DNA of 19,339 nt from PALSA-555 sp035468285 (GCA_035468285.1 DATISY010000053.1:1-19339), one strand, 5' to 3'; positions 6,646-14,299 are shown, counted from the first letter of the stretch. Numbers and translations are program-made. Notes: generated by a model not told the origin, from the letters alone.

Positions 6646-7568
6646 GCCGGTCCGGCCCGCCCACCCGCCTGGTCGGCGCGGCGGCCGGGCTCCTCGTCGA
6701 CCGTCTCGTCGGTGAGCCCCCTGCGTCCTGGCACCCCGTCGCGGGTTTCGGGTGGCTCATGACCAGGCTGGAGCGGTCCTGGTACGCCGACGACACCGCT
6801 GCCGGGGCCGCGTACACCGCGGTCGGCGTCACGGCCGCCACCCTCGCCGGGCTCGCGGTCCGGTCGACCGCGCTCACCGTCGCGTGCAGCACCGCCGGTC
6901 GCATGCTGCGCACCACCGCGACCAACATCGCCGCCGCCCTCTCGGCCGACGACCTCGACCACGCGCGGGCCCTCCTCCCCACCCTCGTCGGCCGCGACCC
7001 TGCCGCCCTCGACGCGTCGGGAATCGCAGCGGCAACCATCGAGTCGCTGGCCGAGAACACCGTCGACGCGGTCGTCGCCCCCGCCGTGTGGGGCGCGGTC
7101 CTCGGCGCGCCCGGCGCGGCCGCGCACCGGGCTGTGAACACGATCGACGCCATGGTCGGCCACCACTCGGAGCGCTACGAGCACTTCGGGCGCGTCGGCG
7201 CCCGTTTGGACGACGCGGCCGCGTACCTCCCCGCGCGACTGACGGTCCTGCTCGTCTGCGCCAGCCGTCCCGACCGGACCCGCGCCGTGCTCACCACCGT
7301 CCAGCGCGACGCGGCGGCGCACCCTTCGCCGAACGCCGGTGTCGCCGAGGCGGCCTTCGCCGCCGCGCTCGGCCTCCAGCTGGGCGGCCCGACGCGCTAC
7401 GCCGACCGGCTCGAGTCGCGCCCCCCGCTCGGTGTTGGTCCCCGACCCGAGCCCTGCGACATCGCCCGCGCCGTGCAGCTCGCCGACCGGGTCGAGCTGA
7501 CCCTCGCCGCGCTGCTCATCGCGCTCGGCCTCATGGTCGCGACCCGAGCCCGACGGGCCGCGCGATGA
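6642..7568 (+). CDS. cbiB: adenosylcobinamide-phosphate synthase (CbiB; called CobD in aerobic-pathway nomenclature)
   Basis: This membrane enzyme condenses adenosylcobyric acid with aminopropanol (phosphate). The 308-aa product contains LLVDRLVGEPPASWHPVAGF at the N-terminus, the strongly conserved ESLAENTVDAVVAPAVWG and NTIDAMVGHHSERYEHFG block, and SPNAGVAEAAFAAALGLQLG, all diagnostic of CbiB. GTG 6642 overlaps the cobS stop (GTGA); the gene ends in ATGA with the next start. It takes corrinoid from CbiZ or from cobyric acid, and aminopropanol phosphate from the decarboxylase encoded next. Confidence 0.96.
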   Translation: MSRSGPPTRLVGAAAGLLVDRLVGEPPASWHPVAGFGWLMTRLERSWYADDTAAGAAYTAVGVTAATLAGLAVRSTALTVACSTAGRMLRTTATNIAAALSADDLDHARALLPTLVGRDPAALDASGIAAATIESLAENTVDAVVAPAVWGAVLGAPGAAAHRAVNTIDAMVGHHSERYEHFGRVGARLDDAAAYLPARLTVLLVCASRPDRTRAVLTTVQRDAAAHPSPNAGVAEAAFAAALGLQLGGPTRYADRLESRPPLGVGPRPEPCDIARAVQLADRVELTLAALLIALGLMVATRARRAAR

Positions 7569-8497
7569 CGGATCCCGTGATCGCGCCGCGTGGCCCCCAC
7601 GGCGGGGACGGCCCCCGCCTGGCGCGCGCGCTCGGCGTCACCGTCGAGGACGTCACCGACCTGTCGGTCAGCCTCAACCCCTGCGCCCCCGACGTGACCG
7701 GCTTCGTGGCGCGGTACGCGGGCACGGTGCGTCAGTATCCCGACGTCCGCCCGGCGCAGGAGGCCCTGGCCGACGCGATCGGCGTCGACCCCGATCGACT
7801 CGTGCTGACCAACGGTGGCGCCGAGGCGATCGCGCTCGTCGCCGCCGAGCTTCCCGTCGGGCACGTCGAGGACCCCGACTTCTCGCTGTACGCCCGCCAC
7901 CTCAGCCGCCTCGACACCGCCGGGTGCCGGTGGGCGTCGAACCCGCGGAACCCGACGGGCCGCCTCGCCCCGGCCACGGCGCGGAGCGACGTGTGGGACG
8001 AGGCCTTCTACCCCCTCGCGACCGGCACGTGGACCCGCAGCGATCCCGACGCGGTCGTCGTCGGGTCGCTCACCAAGCTGTTCGCCTGCCCCGGCCTGCG
8101 CGTCGGGTACGTCGTCACACCCGACGACGAGCTGGCCCGACGGGTCCGAGACCGCCAACCCGAATGGGCGGTCAGCTCGCTTGCCGTCGCGGTCGTGCCC
8201 GAGCTCCTCGCCACCGCCGACCTCCTCCGCTGGTCCGACCACGTCGCGGTCCTGCGCGACGAGCTCGTGGCGGTGCTCGGCGGCGCGGGCCTCACCGCCG
8301 ATCCCTCCGACGCCAACTACGTCCTCGTCCGGCACGCACCTGGCTTGCGGGAGCACCTCGCCCGCCACCGCGTCCTCGTGCGCGACACCACGACCTTCGG
8401 GATCACCGGCGGTGCCCGCATCGCCGTCCCCGACCCAGCCGGCCTCGACGCGCTCCGACGCGCCCTCGAAAGGTGGACCCCATGCTCGACTCGGTGA
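7565..8497 (+). CDS. cobD: L-threonine-O-3-phosphate decarboxylase, PLP-dependent (CobD/CobC family)
   Basis: The product is a fold-type I PLP enzyme of 310 aa that would make (R)-1-aminopropan-2-ol O-phosphate for CbiB. Seen are the substrate/cofactor loops SLNPCAPD and LTNGGAEAIALVA, the NPRNPTG motif, DEAFY in the place of the cofactor-contacting Asp, and SLTKLFACPGLRVGY with the Schiff-base lysine at residue 171. Aminotransferases share these motifs; histidinol-phosphate aminotransferase is the nearest alternative. The position between cbiB and cobT makes the decarboxylase assignment strong. Its last 16 nt overlap the next gene. No threonine kinase is present in the window to supply the substrate. 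Confidence 0.92.
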   Translation: MTDPVIAPRGPHGGDGPRLARALGVTVEDVTDLSVSLNPCAPDVTGFVARYAGTVRQYPDVRPAQEALADAIGVDPDRLVLTNGGAEAIALVAAELPVGHVEDPDFSLYARHLSRLDTAGCRWASNPRNPTGRLAPATARSDVWDEAFYPLATGTWTRSDPDAVVVGSLTKLFACPGLRVGYVVTPDDELARRVRDRQPEWAVSSLAVAVVPELLATADLLRWSDHVAVLRDELVAVLGGAGLTADPSDANYVLVRHAPGLREHLARHRVLVRDTTTFGITGGARIAVPDPAGLDALRRALERWTPCSTR

Positions 8498-10014
8498 TCG
8501 CGATGCTGACCGACGACCTCGACGTCGTGCTCCTCGACGTGGGCGGGACCCTCATCGAGGAGGCGCCGCGAGGGACATCGGTCAGCGATCTGGACGCCCG
8601 CCCCTACGTGGGTGTCGCCGAGACGCTCGACGCGCTCGCCCCCACCACGCGGCTCGCCGCGGTGACGAACACCGCCGTCATGCGCGAGCCCGACGTCCGA
8701 CGGCTCCTCGACGCGGCCGGCCTGCAGCACCTCGACGTCATCGTCACCTCGGTCGACGCCGGCGCAGCGAAGCCCGACCCGGCGGCGCTCCGCCTCGCGC
8801 TCGACCGGCTCGACGCCACCGCCGACCGCGCGCTCTACATCGGCGACCTCGACACCGACCAGGCCGCGGCGCGCGCCGCCGGCACCGCGTTCGCCGCGAC
8901 CGACCGCGGCGTCGCCGACGCCCTCGAACGCGCCGCGACGTCCACCCGGGGCCCGTTCGCTCGTGCCGCCGCCCGGGTGCAGCCGCTCGACCCCGCCGCC
9001 GCGTCCGACGCCCGGGCCCGCCAGGACCAGCTCACCAAACCCCCCGGATCGCTCGGCCGGCTCGAGGACCTCGGCGTCCAGCTCGCCGCGATCGCCGGGA
9101 CGAGCCCGCCTCCCGTCGCGGCCCGACCCGCGGTGGCGGTGTTCGCCGCCGACCACGGGGTGGTCGCCTCGGGGGTGACGCCCTGGCCCCAGGAGGTCAC
9201 CGCCCAGATGCTCGCCAACTTCGTCGCCGGCGGCGCCGCGATCAACGTCATCGCCCGCCAGGTCGGCGCGACCGTCGCGGTCGTCGACATCGGCGTCGCG
9301 TCGGATGTCAGCGCCCTCGCGGCCGTCCAGCACCGCAAGGTGCGGGCCGGGACCGCGAACCTCGCCGACGGTCCCGCCATGACGATCGCGGAGGCCCGCG
9401 CCGCGCTCGACGCCGGTGTCGAGGTCGCCGAAGGCCTCCTCGCGCAGGGTCACGACCTGCTCGCCACCGGCGACATGGGCATCGGGAACACCACCGCGTC
9501 CGCCGCGCTGATCGCCAGCCTCACCGGCCGCGACGCGGCGACGGTGACCGGTCGGGGGACCGGGATCGACGACGGCATGCTGGCCGCGAAGACCGCGATC
9601 GTCGACGGCGCCACCCGGCGCGCCGCACGGTACCTCGACCCCGTCTCGGTGCTGTCCGAGCTCGGCGGCCTCGAGATCGCCGCGCTCGCCGGTTTCGTCG
9701 TCGCCGGCGCCGCCGGTGGTGTCCCCGTCATCGTCGACGGCGTCATCGCCCTCGCCGCGCTCCTCGTCGCCGACGCGCTCGCCCCCGGCGTCGCCGACCG
9801 CTGCGTCGCGGGCCACCGCTCCACCGAGCCGGGCGCGACGGCGGCGCTCGAGCACCTCCGGCTGACGCCCCTCCTCGACCTCGGTCTCCGGCTCGGGGAA
9901 GGCACCGGCGCGTGCCTGGCGGTGCCCCTGGTCCAGACCGCGGCGCGCGTCCTCCGCGAGATGGCCACCTTCGCCGAGGCCGCGGTGTCCGACGACCCGA
10001 TCATCCCCGACTGA
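8482..10014 (+). CDS. cobT: HAD-like phosphohydrolase domain fused to CobT (nicotinate-nucleotide:DMB phosphoribosyltransferase)
   Basis: This single 510-aa frame holds two domains. Residues 10-150 are HAD-like: nucleophile Asp19 in LLDVGGTL, Thr62 in VTNT, Lys97 in AAKPDP, and GDLDTD (121-126) with a mobile-core GTAFAATDRG. The second motif-I aspartate, usually the general acid, is Gly21 here. Residues about 160-505 are CobT: KPPGSLGRLE (186-195), GDMGIGNTT, AGHRSTEPGA and the C-terminal LGEGTGACL carrying the catalytic Glu. CobT makes alpha-ribazole 5'-phosphate from dimethylbenzimidazole and nicotinate mononucleotide. CobT alone is about 350 aa, so the HAD part is a genuine extra domain. 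No frame break separates the parts, and ATG 8482 has AGGTGG 6 nt upstream. The HAD domain may remove the 5'-phosphate of ribazole or cobalamin phosphate, since no other such phosphatase is seen. Confidence 0.95.
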   Translation: MLDSVIAMLTDDLDVVLLDVGGTLIEEAPRGTSVSDLDARPYVGVAETLDALAPTTRLAAVTNTAVMREPDVRRLLDAAGLQHLDVIVTSVDAGAAKPDPAALRLALDRLDATADRALYIGDLDTDQAAARAAGTAFAATDRGVADALERAATSTRGPFARAAARVQPLDPAAASDARARQDQLTKPPGSLGRLEDLGVQLAAIAGTSPPPVAARPAVAVFAADHGVVASGVTPWPQEVTAQMLANFVAGGAAINVIARQVGATVAVVDIGVASDVSALAAVQHRKVRAGTANLADGPAMTIAEARAALDAGVEVAEGLLAQGHDLLATGDMGIGNTTASAALIASLTGRDAATVTGRGTGIDDGMLAAKTAIVDGATRRAARYLDPVSVLSELGGLEIAALAGFVVAGAAGGVPVIVDGVIALAALLVADALAPGVADRCVAGHRSTEPGATAALEHLRLTPLLDLGLRLGEGTGACLAVPLVQTAARVLREMATFAEAAVSDDPIIPD

Positions 10015-10041
10015 GCGTCCCCGCCCCGGACGGCCGGGCAC

Positions 10042-10056
10042 TACGGTGCGACGGTG
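10042..10056 (+). promoter_or_regulatory. -10 element TACGGT positioned for a leaderless GTG start
   Basis: TACGGT (10042-10047) is followed by 6 nt and the GTG start of the methyltransferase. No Shine-Dalgarno precedes the GTG, which fits leaderless initiation. Confidence 0.4.
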
Positions 10057-10974
10057 GCGACGCGCACCCAGCCGTTCGGCACCGGCAAGCGGGAAAGCCA
10101 CGACGCCAGTGACTTCTACGCCCGGTTCGGCACCCCCCAGCTCTCCGACGACGAGACGCTGGAACCCTGCCCCGCCGCCGACCAGCTGATCTGCGGCGAC
10201 GCCCGCGACATGACCGCCGTCCCCGACCGCTGTGTCGCGCTCGTCGTCACCTCGCCCCCCTACTACGCGGGCAAGGAGTACGAACAGGCCCTCGGCGAAG
10301 GGCACATCCCCGCGTCATACGTCGAGTTCCTCACCATGCTGCGCGACGTGTTCGCCGAGTGCCGACGGGTCCTCGAGCCCGGCGGGCGCCTCGCGGTCAA
10401 CGTCGCCAACCTCGGCCGCAAGCCGTACCGGTCGCTGTCGGGTGACGTGATCCGCATCCTCCAGGACGACCTCGGGCTGCTCCTCCGGGGTGAGATCGTC
10501 TGGCGCAAGGCCAAGGGCGCGTCCGGGTCGATCGCGGTCGGCTCCTACCTCTCGGCCGCGAACCCGGTGCTGCGCGACATCACCGAACGGGTCATCGTCG
10601 CGTCCAAGGGCCGCTTCGACCGCGCCGTGCCCCGCAAAGAACGCGAGCGGCGCGGCCTCCCGTTCGAGAACACCGTCACGAAGGACGACTTCTTCGAATC
10701 CACGCTCGACGTCTGGGAGATCCGGCCCGAGCACGCCCGCCGGATCGGGCACCCCGCCCCGTTCCCCGTCGAGCTCCCCGAGCGGCTCATCCACCTCTAC
10801 ACGTACCGCGACGACGTCGTCCTCGACCCGTTCATGGGCTCGGGATCGACCGCGGTCGCCGCGGTGCGCACCGGTCGGCACTACGTCGGCTACGACACCG
10901 ACGCCAGCTACGTGACCCTCGCCGAGGAGCGCGTCGCGTCTGCCCGGGACGAGCGCGACGCGTCAGCCGACTAG
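10054..10974 (+). CDS. orphan site-specific DNA methyltransferase (beta-class, N4-C or N6-A)
   Basis: The 306-aa product methylates an exocyclic amino group in DNA. The catalytic motif IV TSPPYY (SPPY at residues 67-70) precedes the AdoMet-binding motif I DPFMGSGSTA (from residue 258), so the motif order is that of the beta class. SPPY leans towards N4-cytosine, but adenine targets are possible. A target-recognition region lies between (about 150-250). CGDARDM and RVLEPGGRLAVNVANLG are typical of the fold. No restriction endonuclease gene is adjacent, so this is an orphan enzyme, probably with an epigenetic or replication-linked role. It starts 39 nt after cobT, and its last 12 nt overlap the convergent HxlR gene. 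Confidence 0.92.
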   Translation: MATRTQPFGTGKRESHDASDFYARFGTPQLSDDETLEPCPAADQLICGDARDMTAVPDRCVALVVTSPPYYAGKEYEQALGEGHIPASYVEFLTMLRDVFAECRRVLEPGGRLAVNVANLGRKPYRSLSGDVIRILQDDLGLLLRGEIVWRKAKGASGSIAVGSYLSAANPVLRDITERVIVASKGRFDRAVPRKERERRGLPFENTVTKDDFFESTLDVWEIRPEHARRIGHPAPFPVELPERLIHLYTYRDDVVLDPFMGSGSTAVAAVRTGRHYVGYDTDASYVTLAEERVASARDERDASAD

Positions 10975-11625
10975 CGCGCCGAGCCCGAAGAGCCGCTCGG
11001 CGACGGCCACGTCGGCGGGAGCGCCGTCCAGCTCGACGCCCGCGCCGCCTGCCGCGTCCCCGCGGCTCGCGGCGAGCAGCGTCAGGATCGACCCGCGCAG
11101 TGTCACGGTCGCGTCCCCGTCGAGTCCCTCGCCGACGGTGACGCGGGTGAGCGGCCGCAACCCCTCGGCCCGGGCGGCGACCCGGACCGTCCAGGCCCCT
11201 TCGTCGAGCGCGCACGCCACCGCGAACGCGCCGTCGGGGAGCGCGTCGACCAGCACCAGCCCCTTGAGGCCGAGCGGCAGCGAGTGCCGCGGCACCACGT
11301 CACCTCCCGGTTCGTCGAGCAGCTCGAGACCCCACCGCGCCAGCTCGTACACCAGCGGCTCCAACGCCTGGCCCCGCTCGGTCAGCTCATACACGAGGCG
11401 CGCCGCGGGCCGTGGCAGCTCCCGGCGGCGCACCAGCCCGGCGGCGTCGAGGTCGCGCAGGCGCTGCGCCAGGAGGTTCGACCACATGCCGGGCAGCCGG
11501 TCCCGCAGGTCGGAGTAGCGCTGCGGACCGAGCAGCAGCTCCCGGACGATCAGCAGCGTCCAGCGCTCGCCGAGCACGTCGAGGGACCGAGCGACGGGAC
11601 AGAACTGCCCGTAGGTACGCCGCAT
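10963..11625 (-). CDS. HxlR-family winged-helix regulator with C-terminal SCP2-like domain
   Basis: The first 95 residues are an HxlR winged helix: FCPVARSLDVLGERWTLLIV with the family's N-terminal cysteine, LLLGPQRYSDLRDRLPG, and the wing RPAARLVYELTERGQALEP. The remaining 120 residues resemble the sterol-carrier (SCP2)-like domain often appended to actinobacterial HxlR proteins, a possible ligand-binding module. The ATG at 11625 has TAACGT (minus strand, 11638-11633) 7 nt upstream and a purine-rich GGGGGA directly before it. It is divergent from the VOC gene across 62 bp, so that gene is the most likely target. Its 3' end overlaps the methyltransferase by 12 bp. Confidence 0.9.
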   Translation of the reverse strand: MRRTYGQFCPVARSLDVLGERWTLLIVRELLLGPQRYSDLRDRLPGMWSNLLAQRLRDLDAAGLVRRRELPRPAARLVYELTERGQALEPLVYELARWGLELLDEPGGDVVPRHSLPLGLKGLVLVDALPDGAFAVACALDEGAWTVRVAARAEGLRPLTRVTVGEGLDGDATVTLRGSILTLLAASRGDAAGGAGVELDGAPADVAVAERLFGLGALVG

Positions 11626-11687
11626 TCCCCCGACGTTATCTCGATGTTTCCCTTGCCCGGTGGAAAAACCGACGGTAGGTTCCGGCC
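11626..11687. promoter_or_regulatory. divergent promoter region with imperfect inverted repeat over the -35 site
   Basis: For the plus strand, TTGCCC (11653-11658) and TAGGTT (11676-11681) are 17 nt apart and the VOC ATG follows 6 nt later, a leaderless arrangement. For the minus strand, TAACGT lies at 11638-11633. GTTTCCC (11646-11652) and GGAAAAAC (11662-11669) form an imperfect inverted repeat spanning the plus-strand -35 box, a plausible operator for the HxlR protein. Confidence 0.45.
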
Positions 11688-12470
11688 ATGACCACCAAGA
11701 CCGAATACGCGCCCGGCATCCCGTCCTGGGTCGACCTGGGCACCACCGACGTCGCTGCCGCGAAGGGCTTCTACGGCCCGCTGTTCGGGTGGGAGTTCGA
11801 GGACCAGACCGGCGACGGCGGCGAGATCGTGTACACGCTCGCCAAGCTCGGTGGCCGCAACGCCGCCGGCCTCATGGCCCAGCCCCCGGGGCAGCGCGAC
11901 ATGGGCATCCCGCCGACGTGGAACTCCTACGTGTCGGTCACGGACGCCGACGCCACGACCAAGACGGTCGAGGCGGCTGGTGGCGCGGTGTTCATGCCGC
12001 CGATGGACGTCCCCGACGCCGGACGCATGTCGGTCTTCGCCGACCCCACCGGCGCGGTGATCGGCGCCTGGCAGCCCAAGCAGCACCTCGGCGCCGAGGT
12101 CGTGAACGAGCCCGGCGCGCTCACCTGGAACGAGCTGACGACCCCCGACGTCGACAAGGCGGCGGCGTTCTACAACCAGGTGTTCGGCTGGAAGGCTCGC
12201 ACCCAGCAGGTGGGCCCGATGACCTACACCGAGTTCCTCCTCGACGACCAGAGCATCGGCGGGGCCATGCCGCCCCCGATGGAGGGGATGCCACCGGTGT
12301 GGGGCGTCTACTTCGCGGTCGCGGACACCGACGCCACCGTGGCGGACGCGACCGCTCGCGGCGCCACCGTGATGAGGCCCCCGACCGACATCCCGCCCGG
12401 CCGCTTCGCGGTCCTCGCCGACCCTCAGGGCGCCGTGTTCCTCGTCATCAAGTCCAGCTCGATGGGCTGA
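11688..12470 (+). CDS. double-domain VOC (glyoxalase/dioxygenase-fold) protein
   Basis: The 260-aa protein consists of two vicinal-oxygen-chelate modules, residues about 10-128 and 138-258. Each has the WVDL/WNEL-T-DV-FY-LFGW opening and a closing FAVLADPQGAVF-type strand. This duplicated form is common in actinobacteria and is usually annotated as a glyoxalase or hydroxylase without a known substrate. Metal ligands are not clearly conserved, so a binding rather than catalytic role is possible. The leaderless start is at ATG 11688. The divergent HxlR gene suggests an inducible detoxification unit. Confidence 0.9.
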   Translation: MTTKTEYAPGIPSWVDLGTTDVAAAKGFYGPLFGWEFEDQTGDGGEIVYTLAKLGGRNAAGLMAQPPGQRDMGIPPTWNSYVSVTDADATTKTVEAAGGAVFMPPMDVPDAGRMSVFADPTGAVIGAWQPKQHLGAEVVNEPGALTWNELTTPDVDKAAAFYNQVFGWKARTQQVGPMTYTEFLLDDQSIGGAMPPPMEGMPPVWGVYFAVADTDATVADATARGATVMRPPTDIPPGRFAVLADPQGAVFLVIKSSSMG

Positions 12471-12507
12471 GCCCGCGGGCCGCCCCGGCCCGCCGGTGAA
12501 CCACCCG

Positions 12508-12523
12508 TAGCATCAGGGAGCCC
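12508..12523 (+). promoter_or_regulatory. -10-like TAGCAT and ribosome-binding site of ccdA
   Basis: TAGCAT (12508-12513) precedes AGGGAG (12515-12520), which lies only 3 nt from the ATG at 12524. The spacing to the ATG is short for a Shine-Dalgarno, so either a leaderless or a weakly led transcript is possible. Confidence 0.3.
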
Positions 12524-13309
12524 ATGCTCCCGCTCGTCCTCGCCGCGACCTCGGACGCGACGCGCACCCTCTACATCCTCACCGCGTTCGGCGGTGGGAT
12601 CATCTCCTTCCTCTCTCCCTGCGTCCTGCCGATCGTCCCCGGCTATCTCAGCCTCATGTCCGGGCTCACTATCGGCGAGCTCGGCGAGACCACCCCCGGG
12701 GTCCTGCGCCGCATCGCCATCAACACCGGCCTCTTCGTGGCCGGGTTCACCGTCGTGTTCGTCCTCCTCGGGTTGGTCACGACCGCCGCCGGCAAGACCC
12801 TCTTCGAGAACCAGCACACCCTCACCCGCGTCTCGGGCGGGCTCGTCCTCCTCATGGCCGCGTACCTCGCCGGCTCCCAGCTGCTCACGACCCCGCGCCT
12901 CTACCAGGAGTTCCGGTTCCACCCCCACCTCGAGCGCTTCGGTCCCCTGGCCACCCCGGTCGCCGGCGCGGCGTTCGGGCTCGGCTGGACACCGTGCATC
13001 GGGCCGGTGCTGGGCACCGTCCTCAACTTCGCCGCGCAGGGCCAAGACCTCGGACGCGCCAGCCTGCTGCTCACCGCCTACTCGTTCGGGCTCGGCGCGT
13101 CGTTCCTCGTCGTCGGCCTCGCCTTCGGGCGCCTCACCGCGCCCCTCACGTGGGTGAAGCGCCACTCCCGGGCCATCACGCTCAGCTCAGCCGCGCTGCT
13201 CGCCGTCTTCGGCGCGATCCTCCTCGCCGACCAGCTGCCCCAGGTCACGGCCCGGCTCAGCGACGCCATGCGCTCCCTGGGCCTCGACAGCCTCGTCAAC
13301 ATCGGCTGA
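12524..13309 (+). CDS. ccdA: CcdA/DsbD-type thiol-disulfide electron carrier, membrane protein
   Basis: The 261-aa protein moves reducing equivalents across the membrane for cytochrome c maturation and related extracytoplasmic thiol chemistry. It has about six membrane segments and the two redox cysteines in their family contexts: SFLSPCVLPIVPGYLSLM in the first helix and GWTPCIGPVLGTVLNFAA in the fourth. The usual companions ResB, CcsA and a secreted thioredoxin are not in this window. The short N-terminus (MLPLVLAATSDATR) runs directly into helix 1. It converges on the minus-strand peroxidase pair, with a GC hairpin between. Confidence 0.94.
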   Translation: MLPLVLAATSDATRTLYILTAFGGGIISFLSPCVLPIVPGYLSLMSGLTIGELGETTPGVLRRIAINTGLFVAGFTVVFVLLGLVTTAAGKTLFENQHTLTRVSGGLVLLMAAYLAGSQLLTTPRLYQEFRFHPHLERFGPLATPVAGAAFGLGWTPCIGPVLGTVLNFAAQGQDLGRASLLLTAYSFGLGASFLVVGLAFGRLTAPLTWVKRHSRAITLSSAALLAVFGAILLADQLPQVTARLSDAMRSLGLDSLVNIG

Positions 13310-13333
13310 ACCCGCCCCGCTCAGCTCCGTCAG

Positions 13334-13354
13334 CCCGGCCGCTGCGCGGTCGGG
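13334..13354. terminator. hairpin between convergent ccdA and the acidic mini-gene
   Basis: CCCGGCCGC (13334-13342), loop TGC, GCGGTCGGG (13346-13354) forms nine pairs with one G.U. It ends directly against the minus-strand stop codon at 13355-13357. It could serve both directions; no T tract is present. Confidence 0.45.
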
Positions 13355-13516
13355 TCAGAAGTCCTCGTCGTCGACCGGGGCGGGGGTGGCCTGCTCGATC
13401 GCGTCCGCCTCGGGGACCTCGGGGTCGTCCGGGATCGCCTCCTCCAGTTCGACGTCGTCGCCGTCGTCGACCGCACGGTCGTCGTCGCCGTGGTGCTCCG
13501 CGTCGCGATCCATCAT
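13355..13516 (-). CDS. very acidic 53-aa hypothetical protein coupled to the peroxidase gene
   Basis: Starting at the minus-strand ATG 13516-13514, the frame reads MMDRDAEHHGDDDRAVDDGD and then a Glu/Asp/Pro-rich tail ending VDDEDF. The ATG overlaps the peroxidase stop (ATGA), a coupling that argues for real translation. The protein is dominated by Asp and Glu with almost no hydrophobic core, so it is probably disordered. Function is unknown; metal binding through the acidic stretch and HH is conceivable but unsupported. A longer frame starting at 13633 exists but would lie inside the peroxidase gene and is less likely. Confidence 0.5.
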   Translation of the reverse strand: MMDRDAEHHGDDDRAVDDGDDVELEEAIPDDPEVPEADAIEQATPAPVDDEDF

Positions 13517-14001
13517 CCCGGCAGCGAGCGTTCGATGGCCTCCGTGACCTCGGCCGCTTCGGGCTCCACCTGCGGACCGAAGCGCGCCACGACCTTCCCA
13601 TCCGCCGAGACGAGGAACTTCTCGAAGTTCCACCGGATGTCGCCGCTGTAGCCCTCGGCGTCAGGGGCCTGGGTCAGCTCCGAGTACAGCGGGTGCCGGT
13701 CGTCCCCGTTCACGTCGATCTTCTCGAACAGCGGGAACGTCACGCCGTACGTCGTCGAGCAGAACGTCGCGATCTCCTCCGGCGTCCCCGGCTCCTGGCC
13801 CAAGAACTGGTTGCACGGGAACCCGAGCACCGAGAATCCCCGGTCCTCGTACCGCTCCTGCAGACGCTCCAACCCCTCGTACTGGGGCGTCAGCCCGCAC
13901 TTGGACGCGACGTTCACCATGAGGGTGGCCTTCCCTCCCTCCTTCGCCAGGCGGTCCGGCGTGCCGTCGAGGGCGCTGATCGGCGTGTCGTACAGCGACA
14001 T
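13513..14001 (-). CDS. glutathione-peroxidase-family thiol peroxidase
   Basis: This 162-aa member of the GPx family reduces hydroperoxides. Bacterial Cys-type members generally use thioredoxin rather than glutathione. NVASKCGLTPQYEGL carries the peroxidatic cysteine. GFPCNQFLGQEPG is the conserved second block with another cysteine, FEKIDVNG and WNFEKFLV complete the pattern, and the Trp of WNF is a catalytic-site residue. The start ATG at 14001 has GGGGAGGA upstream (minus strand). A minus-strand TAGGGT (14036-14031) is the best -10 candidate. It lies divergent to the initiator tRNA gene, 121 bp away. Confidence 0.95.
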   Translation of the reverse strand: MSLYDTPISALDGTPDRLAKEGGKATLMVNVASKCGLTPQYEGLERLQERYEDRGFSVLGFPCNQFLGQEPGTPEEIATFCSTTYGVTFPLFEKIDVNGDDRHPLYSELTQAPDAEGYSGDIRWNFEKFLVSADGKVVARFGPQVEPEAAEVTEAIERSLPG

Positions 14002-14085
14002 AAGTCCTCCCCGTCAGAGACTCGACCCGGACCCTACCGGAGCCGGCTCGCGCCCCGACCCGGACCACCCACGTGCGGCCCATGG

Positions 14086-14112
14086 TTGGACCGTCGTCGC
14101 CGCTGGTACGGT
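14086..14112 (+). promoter_or_regulatory. promoter of the initiator tRNA gene
   Basis: TTGGAC (14086-14091) and TACGGT (14107-14112) are 15 nt apart, and the mature tRNA begins 11 nt after the -10 box. The spacing is a little short but both hexamers are well placed. Confidence 0.45.
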
Positions 14113-14122
14113 GGGGACGCGA

Positions 14123-14199
<77 letters not shown>

Positions 14200-14215
14200 T
14201 CGAAAACCGCAGGTC

Positions 14216-14246
14216 AGAGGCCCCGAACACCGAGCTCGGGGCCTCT
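14216..14246 (+). terminator. terminator hairpin after tRNA-fMet
   Basis: AGAGGCCCCGA (14216-14226) pairs perfectly over 11 bp with TCGGGGCCTCT (14236-14246), with a 9-nt loop, starting 17 nt after the tRNA. It is followed by TTCAG rather than a T run. It lies inside the island and so was probably brought in by it. Confidence 0.65.
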
Positions 14247-14263
14247 TCAGTGTTGCTGATGGT

Positions 14264-14283
14264 CGGTGACAACTCGGTGACAA
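14264..14283 (+). repeat. tandem CGGTGACAA pair, candidate integrase arm-type sites (left)
   Basis: CGGTGACAA occurs at 14264-14272 and 14275-14283, an 11-bp period, about 65 bp inside the left attachment repeat. Related repeats in inverted orientation lie near the right end at 18739-18758. Confidence 0.5.
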
Positions 14284-14299
14284 GGCGCCGTGATTGTGA

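Noticed and set aside
8317..10305. 662-codon minus-strand frame opposite cobT
   Set aside because: Composition is that of an antisense shadow of GC-rich code. It overlaps cobT fully and spans an operon junction.
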